A stretch of 33,680 nucleotides of DNA from Candidatus Roslinia caecavium (GTDB lineage Bacteria; Bacillota; Clostridia; Monoglobales; Monoglobaceae). Location of the stretch: positions 1 to 33,680 of the forward strand of contig CAJFTO010000029.1 in NCBI GenBank assembly GCA_904419955.1. Reading direction: 5' to 3'. Each line of letters starts with the position of its first letter. Positions within the stretch are counted from its first letter, which is position 1. This document shows, one piece after another, positions 8,067 through 17,106 of the stretch. A program made the translations under genes and the position numbers. The notes under the pieces were generated by a model. It worked only from the letters and a program-made list of their open reading frames with translations. It ran no database searches and was not told where the DNA came from.

Positions 8067-11000
8067 TCATATATAAACGACTATCTCGCCTGTCGCGCTG
8101 AAATTTAATCTTACAAAAACGTTATCGCCTATCCCCACGTCTGTTATATCGCCGACGCTTAAGTTATTATTAGACGTATTAAATACATACACCGTACCGC
8201 CGTTTAGAACAGTTCTCTTATAACCCTCGACCGCGTTCGCTCTGATAAAGAATTTATCCGCAAACTTGTCCGTCACTTTTCCAAAAGCGGTATACAATTC
8301 GCTGAAATAGCTCTCCGCCGACAGCGCGCCGTAGTCGCCTATATTTCTTTCATAAAAACTCTCGGAGTCTATCATATCCTTAGTGATAAGCATTCTAAAG
8401 CTGCTGCACTCGCCGTTATCCAGATAGTACTGGAACACTTCTCCCGGCGAAAACGGTTTATTGCCGTTCGCGGTATTCCTCTCTGTATATCCGCTGAGCC
8501 ACGAACCTGTGCTGTCCGTCGCCCCATCTGTTTTAAACGCTATCTCGGTAAGAGTTCCGCCGACGTAAGCCGTAACTCCAAGATACCTCTCGCCATCGGA
8601 GTTTATGTATACGCCCGAGTTCTGAACGACTGCGACGGCGTCGGTACTCATGACGTTTCTGACGTCGCTACCGTCCAGATATACGACGACCGCCGAGACC
8701 TTATAATCAGAAGATACGTCGAATAATCTGACATTATAGCTGAAGTCCGATATCAGATAGTCTAAGCCGACTACTCTGTAGTTCTCAAAATCCGTATTCG
8801 AGCTCGGCACAACGAATATTTTTGTAGCAGCCGTCAGTTGATATACCGAAGCGAAGGTGTTAAATCCGCCGCGGTATTTAATAGATTCCGAACTGTAGTT
8901 ACAGCTAAAATCGTTAAGTCCTACGTTTCCGTAGCTATCCGTATACGTACTTATCTGACCCAAATTCGAGTCGTCTCTGAGCGTAAATTTGATAAGCGTC
9001 TGGTTTAGATTTGCAATAGCGCTTAAGTTTTTTGTACTACCGTTCAGCGCAGTCTTAGCGTTGGCCGTCGCGGTAAATGAATTACCGTCCTGGTCTATTA
9101 TTCGAAGCTGAACTTCCGAACCGAACGCGCTGTCCGTACCGACCGACTGCACGTAGCCGTATCTCTCGTATGTAGAAGACGCGCTCACGGCGACGATATT
9201 ACCGTTTATGTCCAGATACACGGTAACCGGCTCGTTTATATCTTTAAGCGTCTGACCTGTGTTTATGAAATACTCGCTCAGTTTATACTCCGCGCCGCCA
9301 ATCCTGTAAATATTCTCCTCCGCGTTGGCGAACTCAATATCGCCATGCGCCTGGTCTGTAATTACATATATAGATATGATCGAGCCGTCAGCACTCTTTA
9401 AGACCTGTACGACCTGATTTGGATTTAGTTCGTAGTCGTCGCTAAATTCTATCTCCCTGCCGTCCTCGTACAATCTTACGCTGTCGGCCTCCTGCGTTCC
9501 TATTCTCACTCCGCCCAGATATTTATCCGAAACGACTCCGGATATTTCAGAAACGGAGCTCACGAAATAGGTAGCATAGTCGCTTATAGATATAATATCG
9601 ACCGCCCCTGTTTCGTCGTTATTTATAAGTTTCAGGAATCCGCTTGAAAATTCAAGCTCGTCGGTCACTCCGACTCGGCTCATGTATTTTCCGTTATATA
9701 GGATCCTCGTCTCGGCGGTGACAGAGGCGTATCTTTCATATCCGTCTTCGTCGTAATACACCCTGTTATCATCGAGTCTCAGATAGTCGTTATATGAGAT
9801 CTCAAAGGTCTGCTCCGGCTCCGCGTATGCGTAAAGCGCGGTCGCGCTGTTTCCGTCCCGCTTTACATATACCTCGGCGTTCAGCCCAAGAAAACCGCTC
9901 ATATCATAATCGCCGAGCCTATAGATATTATTGTTTATCGAGAACGTATTCCCGCTCGTATTTCCTTCGCTGTATATGCTCATATAGCCGACGTCCGTGA
10001 CTATTCCTTCCTCGACGTATATATTATGAAATTTGTTTAGTATGGTAGAGCCGTCGTTAGTATAACCAGCGTCCGAGCCGAACTGAGTCTGATAGATTAT
10101 CTCGACGTCGAGCGAATTTGAAAACATGAGCGCGGCCTCTCCCCTGTTTAGGTTCCTGTCGCCGGTTACGTCGTCTATCCCGTCGTACAGACCGAGTCTT
10201 TGAGCGTACAAGTTAAACCCGCTCGGGTATCCGCCGTCGCTCTCCGCCATTATCGTATAACCGAGCGCCGATACCAATATCTTAGACGCTTCGTCATAGG
10301 TGATATTATCTTCTGGATTAAAATTTCTGTTTTCGTCGCCGTTTACTATCCCAAGGTTATATAGCGCGTATATCGCCCCCGCTCCCCAATAGTCGCGATC
10401 AATATCGTAAAACATTCTCGGCTGACTAACGCTCATTGTCGTATCGAGGTTGAGTATAGATGTCACAAGAGTACAAAACTCCGCCCTCGTTATATCGTTA
10501 TACGGTCTGAATTCATATCTGCTGTATCCGCTGACCAAACCTAAGTTTTTCAGCTTATCCGTAGCGTCGTAGTACGGCGTATCTATACAGTCGTTAAAAC
10601 CTGTGAGTCCGCTGTCGCTTGGCATAAAGTCTACGCTTGCGATACATGGCGACCACTCAACTCCGCCTATATTCTGAAACGTCATTTTGATATACTCGGC
10701 TTCGTCGGGCAGATTCTTAAGATTATATATCACCGGTATCCACCTATCCGAGCTCACCGATTTTTGGGTTATATTCGGAGTGAACTCCTGCCAGTTCTCA
10801 CCGTCTACAGAATACTCGAATTTAAAATGAGACACTTCCTCGTTCTGCCTGAAATATGTATAGAACACAAAATATCCGCCTTCCGGAACAGTATACTCTA
10901 TCCACTGCTCGTCGGCTGTACTGCGCATGAATACAGTGTAATCGCCCTCGAATGCATACTGATTCTCCTCGGTTATATAGCTCGTATATATCCCCTCGCT

Positions 11001-11297
11001 ATATGCAGTCAAAACGCTCAGATCCGCACAGTCGTCGTACAGATACTCCGAGGTCGAGACGCCGACCGGAGCGGCTTCGTCAGACTCCGCATCATCTGTA
11101 TTCTCAGTACCCGCCGTAGTTTCGGTAAATTCCGTAGCTTCGGCAGCTTCGGCATTCCCGACGCCGTCGTCCGCGACAGTCTCCGAAGACTCGGCGCTCT
11201 CGGTCTCGTCCGCCCATACCGCGCCGCTCATACAGCCGAACGATAACATGAGTATGAGCAAAAACGCGATAAATCTTATTCCTCTTGAATATTTCAT
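8067..11297 (-). CDS. Large exported S-layer-homology protein
   Basis: A 1076-residue surface protein. A signal peptide (1-29, cleavage after AVWA) and an acidic Glu/Thr/Ala linker (30-85) are followed by a beta-sandwich module of about 88-224. Then come three SLH repeats (about 232-285, 296-348 and 350-398) with motifs ITRAE, ITYDE and LNRGE; the last two depart from the TRAE consensus. The remaining roughly 670 residues are Tyr/Ser/Asp-rich strand-forming sequence with no known enzyme motif. SLH repeats bind pyruvylated secondary cell-wall polymer, so the protein should sit on the cell wall, possibly as an S-layer component. It is the last gene of the three-gene cassette, 32 bases after the dockerin gene, with GGAGA before its ATG. 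The C-terminal part resembles Clostridia SLH proteins of unknown role. Confidence 0.85.
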   Translation of the reverse strand: MKYSRGIRFIAFLLILMLSFGCMSGAVWADETESAESSETVADDGVGNAEAAEATEFTETTAGTENTDDAESDEAAPVGVSTSEYLYDDCADLSVLTAYSEGIYTSYITEENQYAFEGDYTVFMRSTADEQWIEYTVPEGGYFVFYTYFRQNEEVSHFKFEYSVDGENWQEFTPNITQKSVSSDRWIPVIYNLKNLPDEAEYIKMTFQNIGGVEWSPCIASVDFMPSDSGLTGFNDCIDTPYYDATDKLKNLGLVSGYSRYEFRPYNDITRAEFCTLVTSILNLDTTMSVSQPRMFYDIDRDYWGAGAIYALYNLGIVNGDENRNFNPEDNITYDEASKILVSALGYTIMAESDGGYPSGFNLYAQRLGLYDGIDDVTGDRNLNRGEAALMFSNSLDVEIIYQTQFGSDAGYTNDGSTILNKFHNIYVEEGIVTDVGYMSIYSEGNTSGNTFSINNNIYRLGDYDMSGFLGLNAEVYVKRDGNSATALYAYAEPEQTFEISYNDYLRLDDNRVYYDEDGYERYASVTAETRILYNGKYMSRVGVTDELEFSSGFLKLINNDETGAVDIISISDYATYFVSSVSEISGVVSDKYLGGVRIGTQEADSVRLYEDGREIEFSDDYELNPNQVVQVLKSADGSIISIYVITDQAHGDIEFANAEENIYRIGGAEYKLSEYFINTGQTLKDINEPVTVYLDINGNIVAVSASSTYERYGYVQSVGTDSAFGSEVQLRIIDQDGNSFTATANAKTALNGSTKNLSAIANLNQTLIKFTLRDDSNLGQISTYTDSYGNVGLNDFSCNYSSESIKYRGGFNTFASVYQLTAATKIFVVPSSNTDFENYRVVGLDYLISDFSYNVRLFDVSSDYKVSAVVVYLDGSDVRNVMSTDAVAVVQNSGVYINSDGERYLGVTAYVGGTLTEIAFKTDGATDSTGSWLSGYTERNTANGNKPFSPGEVFQYYLDNGECSSFRMLITKDMIDSESFYERNIGDYGALSAESYFSELYTAFGKVTDKFADKFFIRANAVEGYKRTVLNGGTVYVFNTSNNNLSVGDITDVGIGDNVFVRLNFSATGEIVVYI

Positions 11298-11329
11298 TCT
11301 GTTATTCTCTCCTTATTATCATTCGGTCG

Positions 11330-12613
11330 TTATTTGATCGTTTCCTTATCAGCCGAGCTCGGTTCGTAAACCTTTGCAATATATGCTATATCTATTATAT
11401 TTATAAGACCGTCGCCGTTTACGTCGGCGTTTCTGATCTCAAGCCATCTAGAGCTCTCGCTGTCAACGCCAAAATATCTTGTGACCAAGTCTAAATCCTC
11501 TTCAGTCACTCTAAGATCTCCATTCGCGTCTCCGGCAACCGGCGCGAACAACGTCGCGTCTAAATAGCCGACAAGATCTATATCCTCGGCTTCGGCTATT
11601 ATTCTAAACGACGCGCCCGGCTCGTAAGAGCTTAGTATCTCTACGGTTCCGTTTTCGTCTATGGCAAGGCCTTCTATATCAGAACTCTCAACGCTGAGAC
11701 TTATCGGCGCGTCAAACTCATTTCCCATACTGTCGAGTATCTTCGCGGTATACATATACGACTCCGAGTCATATTTAGGTACTACTATCTCCGTTGCTCC
11801 CTCTATTACGATTTGCTGCGGCGTAGGTTTCTCAAGCGCCGCCCGCGCCGAGGCGATAAGCGGAGTCCACCAATTTGTCGACTCTGGGAAAGTAACTTTG
11901 ATATATTTATTTCCGCCAAGTCCGCTCAATGTATAGTCGCCCTGAGTCCACTTGCCGTCGGCGGTTGTATACTCGCAGCTCGCTTCGGCCGTAGTCCATG
12001 TCGCGCCGTCTAAAGACTTCTCGAAGGTAAAGTCTCTTACCTCCTCGCCCGTAAAGAAATATGAAGTCATTTTAAATTCATACATATAAGGGATCTCAAA
12101 AACCAAATACGCAGTTCCGCCGCCCGATTTCTGGTATGTAGTAAAATCGTTGTAAAATGCAGGACGGTCGCTTTCGACTATCTCGTAGAGACTCACGTTT
12201 TGTGATTCGGTCACGCTCTCAAAGTCCGCGCACTCGCTCTCCCAAACGCCGTAAGGCTCGGGCGTCTCGCTCGGCTCCGCTCCCGCCGTCGGCGTTGTCT
12301 CAGGTCTGTCTGTGGCTTCCGGCTCCTCGCTTGCGTCCGGAGACGCCGCGGGAGTTGTCGCAGGCTCTGCGCTCGAATCGGGAGACGCCGCCGGAGTAGG
12401 CTCCGCCCCTGTCGTCGCCTCTGGCTGAGCCGTAGTATCGGGATCCGGACTTTGCATAAGCTCGTCCGACTGCTTTTCCCCCGCATCGCTGCTCGCGGAT
12501 ACTATAATTTCATCCGCTGCGTCTGCCCGCCGATCGTATTCGTCTGCAAAAGAAATTTGAAACGACGTCGCGGCAACTATGGCCGCTATCAATAAAGCGA
12601 TTTTTTTATTCAT
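11330..12613 (-). CDS. Exported dockerin-domain protein without catalytic domain
   Basis: A 427-residue protein: signal peptide (1-23), a Pro/Ala/Thr/Ser/Glu linker with repeated TPAASPD (about 45-120), a beta-sandwich module (about 125-262) related to one in the neighbouring SLH protein, an Ig-like/Big-type domain (about 266-356) and a C-terminal dockerin (361-416). The dockerin has two calcium-binding repeats, GDANGDLRVTEEDLD and ADVNGDGLINIIDIA, with Asp/Asn at the ligand positions. Dockerins bind cohesins, and the gene directly upstream encodes a cohesin, so the two products probably bind each other at the surface. Its ATG overlaps the upstream stop by eight bases (ATGAATAA), which implies translational coupling. 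No glycosidase, lyase or esterase motif is visible. Confidence 0.88.
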   Translation of the reverse strand: MNKKIALLIAAIVAATSFQISFADEYDRRADAADEIIVSASSDAGEKQSDELMQSPDPDTTAQPEATTGAEPTPAASPDSSAEPATTPAASPDASEEPEATDRPETTPTAGAEPSETPEPYGVWESECADFESVTESQNVSLYEIVESDRPAFYNDFTTYQKSGGGTAYLVFEIPYMYEFKMTSYFFTGEEVRDFTFEKSLDGATWTTAEASCEYTTADGKWTQGDYTLSGLGGNKYIKVTFPESTNWWTPLIASARAALEKPTPQQIVIEGATEIVVPKYDSESYMYTAKILDSMGNEFDAPISLSVESSDIEGLAIDENGTVEILSSYEPGASFRIIAEAEDIDLVGYLDATLFAPVAGDANGDLRVTEEDLDLVTRYFGVDSESSRWLEIRNADVNGDGLINIIDIAYIAKVYEPSSADKETIK

Positions 12614-13892
12614 TCTCCGCCGCCTCCTCCGCGCTGTTATTGATGGTCAAAACCGAATGTAAGACCTTAGCCGCTTCGGCTCTGGTCAGATTATCCTGCG
12701 GTCTAAACATATTGTTTTCGTCGCCGTTTATTATCCCGACAGTGTAAAGACTGTCGATATATCCTACGGCGTATTCGCTTATATCGCTCTCGTCCGCAAA
12801 GTTTATATTGAGCCGGCTTGCGCTGAGCTCAAGCCCCGCGGCTTCTGCGGCTCTGACGATAACAGCCGACATTTCCTCGCGAGTTATGCTGTTATCCGGT
12901 AAAAAGGCGCCGTCCTCGTATCCGTTCACGATCCCGCATTCCGCGGCGGTCGTCACATACTGATAAAACCAATCATCGCTTGAAACGTCAATGAACTGGG
13001 GCGCGTTCTCCCCTGCGCTCAGCGCGAAGGACATAACCACGATCTTTGTAAATTCCGCCCTGGTTATCGGGTTGTTGGGTCTGAACGTCTGTTCTCCGGT
13101 CTCGTCGTCTATATAACCGTTTATTATGCCTAAATCGGACAAATAAGTTATGGCCTCGACCGCCCATTCCGCCTCGTTAAGGTCGGTAAAACCTCCGGCG
13201 TACGGAGTAGGTTCCGGCAGAGGCGACGCCGACGGCACGGTAGAAGTCGTTATGCTCGTTCCGCCGCCGCTAACTATTACGCCGCTTCCCCAGCCGCCCG
13301 AACTTCCCGAACCGCCGGAGCTACCGCCCGAACTTCCAGAATTTGTACCCGAACTTTGGCTTGTTATAGTCAAGGAAGCGCGTTTTGTTTCCGGATAGCT
13401 TTCATAACTCATATCGTCGTTTATGATAATAACGTTCGACATCTCAAACTCGACCGTTCCCGTCTGGTTCGCTGTAAAAGCGAATGTGACGAGAGTGGGT
13501 TCAAAGTCGACCGCCGTTTTATCGCTCGAAAACGCATAACGGATCCTTCCAGGCTGAGACCAGTCGGTTATATCGATACTGTTAAGGTCGTCGTATCCGC
13601 AGCTCGCTCCCTTAAACGAGAGTTTTTCAGGATCGTATGTAATCTCCGCCTCAAAGCCGAACATATTTTCAACGTCGTCGGCGTTTATATTCAAGTATAC
13701 CTCGTCGCCTGTTTTTATGTCGCTAACGGGTACGCTGAGCTCTAAGACTCTTTGCCCCTCGATCTCCGTCGGGAGCGAAACAAGCTCGTCCGCGTATACC
13801 GTGCCCGACGCTGCGGCGCATGATAAGGACAAAACCATACATAGCGCTATAAAAACAGCCGAAACAGGTTTTATTACACAGCCTATTTTCAT
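12606..13892 (-). CDS. Cohesin-SLH anchoring protein (mini-scaffoldin)
   Basis: A 428-residue exported protein: signal peptide (about 1-34), one cohesin domain (about 48-178, with VYLNINADDVENMFGFEAEI and the LVTFAFTANQTGTVEFE strand), a Gly/Ser-rich linker (179-233) and three SLH repeats (234-290, 299-350 and 364-418) with motifs ITRAE, ITREE and LTRAE. This is the layout of single-cohesin cell-surface anchors such as the OlpA type in Clostridium thermocellum: SLH holds the wall polymer, cohesin holds a dockerin partner. The partner is probably the next gene. AGGGG lies about eight bases before the ATG. It is the first gene of the cassette; the 145-base region upstream to 14037 should contain the promoter, but none is clear. 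Confidence 0.88.
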   Translation of the reverse strand: MKIGCVIKPVSAVFIALCMVLSLSCAAASGTVYADELVSLPTEIEGQRVLELSVPVSDIKTGDEVYLNINADDVENMFGFEAEITYDPEKLSFKGASCGYDDLNSIDITDWSQPGRIRYAFSSDKTAVDFEPTLVTFAFTANQTGTVEFEMSNVIIINDDMSYESYPETKRASLTITSQSSGTNSGSSGGSSGGSGSSGGWGSGVIVSGGGTSITTSTVPSASPLPEPTPYAGGFTDLNEAEWAVEAITYLSDLGIINGYIDDETGEQTFRPNNPITRAEFTKIVVMSFALSAGENAPQFIDVSSDDWFYQYVTTAAECGIVNGYEDGAFLPDNSITREEMSAVIVRAAEAAGLELSASRLNINFADESDISEYAVGYIDSLYTVGIINGDENNMFRPQDNLTRAEAAKVLHSVLTINNSAEEAAENE

Positions 13893-14037
13893 ATCATATT
13901 CCCCTTAAAATAAAGTATTGAATATATGTACGCGCGGTTTTATGCGTCAGGAAACGCCGCGATCTGCCGAAAAACCAAGTCGGATCCCGCGCTTCTGCCC
14001 GCGGCGATATTCGCACCGCGCGCTATATCATACAAAC

Positions 14038-14067
14038 GACTTCCGGAACTCAAATATTCCGGAAGTC
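14038..14067 (-). terminator. Hairpin terminator after the M18 aminopeptidase
   Basis: Perfect 11-base arms GACTTCCGGAA (14038-14048) and TTCCGGAAGTC (14057-14067) with an eight-base loop, starting seven bases after the aminopeptidase stop. The following minus-strand sequence is only moderately T-rich (GTTTGTATG), so termination efficiency is uncertain. Confidence 0.55.
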
Positions 14068-14073
14068 GGATAA

Positions 14074-15468
14074 TCAATTCATCTCAAAAAACGCCTTATA
14101 GCCTTTATACGCCATATAAACGTCAAGCTTTCCGGCAACTTCGTAAGGAGCGTGCATAGACAGCAAAGCCACGCCGCAATCAACGACTTCCATGCCCATA
14201 TTGGCTACGAACTGAGCGATCGTGCCGCCGCCTCCGCAATCGACTTTACCAAGCTCGCAAACCTGCCATTTTACGGCGTTTTCGTTAAATATTTTTCTGA
14301 CCGAAGCCATCAACTCGGCGCTTGCGTCGTTCGCGCCGCCCTTGCCCCTCGAACCGGTGTACTTTGTGAGCGCAAGTCCTCCGTTTACCACGGCCGAATT
14401 TCTCTTTTCGCTCACCTCGGCAAAATTAGGATCTAACGCTGTGCTGACGTCTGCCGACAGACAGGTTGAGTTCGATATAGCTTCTCTTAATTTCAGATCC
14501 GAATAGCTCGGCGAGAGCTTATCGACTATTTTTGCCATAACGTTCTCAAAATTCTTAGACTGCATGCCGGTATTGCCCATACTTCCCACTTCTTCTTTAT
14601 CGACAAGCAGGCAAACCGCGGTCTTTTTTGGCTTTTTAGCGTCGAGTATCGCTCTTAAGGCCGTATAGGCGCAAACCCGGTCGTCCTGGCCGTATGCCGC
14701 GATCATGCTTCTGTCTATTCCGAGATCGCGGGCTTTAAACGCCGGCACGACCTCTATCTCCGCGCTGACGAAATCTTCTTCGACAATATCATATTTCTCG
14801 TTCAGAGCTTTTAAAATATTATATTTGACCTTCTCCTTAACGTCTTTATCCTCCGATTCGATATTACCCGCAACAAGGTTAAGACTTTCGCCCGCGATAA
14901 ACTCGGAAGCTTTTTTCTGCATCTGATCCTGAGCCAAATGCGGGAGCAGATCGGTGATAACGAACACCGGATCGCCCTCGTCCTCGCCTATGCAGATAGG
15001 TATCTGCGTTCCGTCCTGCAATGCTACTATGCCGTGTATCGCAAGCGGAATGGTCGTCCACTGATACTTCTTTATTCCGCCGTAATAATGCGTCTTAAAG
15101 TAAGCCATATGTCCGTCCTCGTAAAGCGGGTTGGGCTTAAAATCAAGGCGCGGAGCGTCCACATGCGCGCCAATTACATTAGCGCCAAATTCGATATCTT
15201 CTTTGCCGATAACCGCCGCCACAAGACCCTTGCCGCGGTTGACGTCGTACACCTTGTCTCCGGGCTTGAGTTCGCTTTTTGCATCTAAATGCACAAAGCC
15301 CGCGCTCTCAAGCGCCCGCGCCGCGTCTGACGTAAACTCACGCTCTGTCTTAGCCTTTGTTATAAACTTCTTATAATCCTCGCAAAACGAAAAGACCTCT
15401 TTATTCTCCTTATCGTCGATTTCCGAAAATCTGTTTTTGTTTTCATATAATAATTCTTCCGGTTTCAT
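14074..15468 (-). CDS. M18 family aminopeptidase
   Basis: A 464-residue dinuclear zinc aminopeptidase that removes N-terminal (often acidic) residues from peptides in the cytoplasm. Metal and catalytic motifs are visible: AHVDAPRLD (His102, Asp104), the DDRVC segment near 262, the DKEEVGSMG motif with the Glu pair at 292-293, and a C-terminal His in SMHAPYEVAGK. The length matches the bacterial ApeA/ApeB branch of M18. The start has AGGAGG eleven bases upstream. It begins 18 bases after the lytic transglycosylase stop and is probably the last gene of the polA-coaE-transglycosylase-aminopeptidase operon. Confidence 0.93.
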   Translation of the reverse strand: MKPEELLYENKNRFSEIDDKENKEVFSFCEDYKKFITKAKTEREFTSDAARALESAGFVHLDAKSELKPGDKVYDVNRGKGLVAAVIGKEDIEFGANVIGAHVDAPRLDFKPNPLYEDGHMAYFKTHYYGGIKKYQWTTIPLAIHGIVALQDGTQIPICIGEDEGDPVFVITDLLPHLAQDQMQKKASEFIAGESLNLVAGNIESEDKDVKEKVKYNILKALNEKYDIVEEDFVSAEIEVVPAFKARDLGIDRSMIAAYGQDDRVCAYTALRAILDAKKPKKTAVCLLVDKEEVGSMGNTGMQSKNFENVMAKIVDKLSPSYSDLKLREAISNSTCLSADVSTALDPNFAEVSEKRNSAVVNGGLALTKYTGSRGKGGANDASAELMASVRKIFNENAVKWQVCELGKVDCGGGGTIAQFVANMGMEVVDCGVALLSMHAPYEVAGKLDVYMAYKGYKAFFEMN

Positions 15469-15486
15469 GCTAACATTATCCTCCTG

Positions 15487-16311
15487 TTATTTATATAACT
15501 CTTTATACTTTTCATATGAATCTCTTACTCCCTCGACGTACTTCTCGGTTTCTCCAAACGGTATTTGCAACTCGCCGTCCTCGCCGAGGTATTCATCGCT
15601 ATCCAGCCACTTGTTCACATTTCCGATACCGCCGTTATACGCCGCTATCGCGTAATCCAAATTACCGTCGTAATTATCCAGCAGCCAATCTAAATAATAT
15701 ACGCCAAGCCTGATGTTTATATCCGGGTCGTATAAATCGTCGGGCAGATCTACCTCCATATCGAGGTCGTCGGCGCAGTCTTGCGCGGTCTCCTCCTGAA
15801 GCTGCATGAGCCCATAAGCCCCCGCGCTCGATACGGCGTACTGATCAAAGTTACTTTCGGTGCGTATCACTGCATAGATCAGATATTTGTCCATATCGAA
15901 CTCGTCGGCGTATTCCTTTACGATCTCCTCGTACCTGATAGGATACATATACTCGTCTATACTCCTCGATACGTCGCCGCCCGTATGCTTATGTATCAAG
16001 AACCCGGCGACTATCGCTATAACCGCGATTATACAAAGCGGAACAAGACAGCCCGACGCGCAGGACCTTTGTTTTCTTCTTCGACTTCCGCCTCTTCGCC
16101 CGCTCGTTCTTGACGCGCGTCTCGAACTCCCCGCCGAGCTGAAGCTTATGTTAGTTTCAACGGTCTGCCCATATAATTTATCATAACCAAAATCCAAGGT
16201 ATTATCTCTCGTATATGTTCCTAAGCAACCACGGTTTACCAACACGCCGCTTTCACCGTTCGCCGCGGCTCTGTCAAAGTATCCGGAGGACGCTCTGCGT
16301 TTTTCATTCAT
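15487..16311 (-). CDS. Membrane-anchored lytic transglycosylase (SLT domain)
   Basis: Cleaves the MurNAc-GlcNAc bond of peptidoglycan to give 1,6-anhydro ends. The start was set to ATG 16311, which has GAGG seven bases upstream; an upstream TTG at 16341 would overlap coaE without a ribosome site. The resulting protein has 274 residues: a cytoplasmic Arg/Ser-rich region (to about 85), one membrane helix (about 88-107) and an extracytoplasmic goose-lysozyme-like SLT domain. The catalytic Glu is in VIRTESNFD (about residue 152), followed by GAYGLMQLQEETA and AIAAYNGGIGNV, all standard SLT motifs. It lies 14 bases after coaE, an arrangement widespread in Clostridia. Confidence 0.92.
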   Translation of the reverse strand: MNEKRRASSGYFDRAAANGESGVLVNRGCLGTYTRDNTLDFGYDKLYGQTVETNISFSSAGSSRRASRTSGRRGGSRRRKQRSCASGCLVPLCIIAVIAIVAGFLIHKHTGGDVSRSIDEYMYPIRYEEIVKEYADEFDMDKYLIYAVIRTESNFDQYAVSSAGAYGLMQLQEETAQDCADDLDMEVDLPDDLYDPDINIRLGVYYLDWLLDNYDGNLDYAIAAYNGGIGNVNKWLDSDEYLGEDGELQIPFGETEKYVEGVRDSYEKYKELYK

Positions 16312-16325
16312 ATAAATACCTCGAA

Positions 16326-16976
16326 TCAATCTTGCTTGCAATTTTCCGCAATAAATTTTTTAATATAATCCTCGACCTCGCTTTCGCTTCCGTTATTGTA
16401 TAAAACTTCGTCGGCTAACCGGCAAAGCTCGTCGTCCGAAAGCTGAGCTCTCATTCTTCTTTCAACTTCCTCAGACGAACAATTATCCCTCTGCATCACT
16501 CTTTTAACGCGCAACTTACGATCCGCGACGACCGCTATCGTCTTATCGCATTTAAAAGGAAAATCAGCGCTAAACAACAGCGGAACGTCCAAAACTATCA
16601 AATCTTTGTCCGACGCGTCCGCTATCCTCTCTTTCATCGCCCTGAAAATATGCTTATGCGTGATCCTGTTCAGCTCGGCAAGCTTATTCCTATCGGAAAA
16701 TACGATCCCGGCAAGTTTTTTTCGGTCTATCTCGCCGTTTGGAGCTACGACCGCGTCCGTGAAATACTCTATTACTTCATAATACGCCGCTTCTCCGCGC
16801 TTGATGACTTCACGAGATATTTTATCGGCGTCTATCACAGCCGCTCCGTTTTTTTCAAACAGCCTCGATACCGTGCTCTTTCCGGACCCTATTCCTCCGG
16901 TTATTCCTATCAATATTTTGATCGCCCCCAAACCTGAGCCGCGCGTCAATCGGCTTTTATAAACGCCGCAATTCAT
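16326..16976 (-). CDS. coaE: Dephospho-CoA kinase
   Basis: Catalyses the last step of coenzyme A synthesis, ATP-dependent phosphorylation of the 3'-OH of dephospho-CoA. The P-loop GGIGSGKST lies near residues 27-35, followed by ADKISREV, LVLDVPLLFSADF and the lid segment RVMQRDNCSSEEVERRM, all conserved in CoaE. The 216-residue length is slightly long because about 20 residues precede the usual start of the family. The annotated ATG has only a weak ribosome site (GATCGG), and a TTG at 16913 inside GAIKILIGITGG would give the canonical N-terminus. The start is therefore uncertain, the function is not. It lies 130 bases downstream of polA and 14 bases before the transglycosylase. Confidence 0.93.
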   Translation of the reverse strand: MNCGVYKSRLTRGSGLGAIKILIGITGGIGSGKSTVSRLFEKNGAAVIDADKISREVIKRGEAAYYEVIEYFTDAVVAPNGEIDRKKLAGIVFSDRNKLAELNRITHKHIFRAMKERIADASDKDLIVLDVPLLFSADFPFKCDKTIAVVADRKLRVKRVMQRDNCSSEEVERRMRAQLSDDELCRLADEVLYNNGSESEVEDYIKKFIAENCKQD

Positions 16977-17106
16977 CCGATCTACAATTTAAATTACCAT
17001 AACAAGAGCTTTGCCGTCAAATAGATCTTATACGCACGGTTTATATTGCATTATATCACAATATGCTATATATTTCAATATTTAGCAAACGATCGGCATA
17101 ATAAAT

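Noticed and set aside
11230..11297. Possible lipoprotein signal (Cys22) in the SLH protein
   Set aside because: The residues before the cysteine (SFG) do not fit a lipobox, and a good signal peptidase I site (AVWA) follows.
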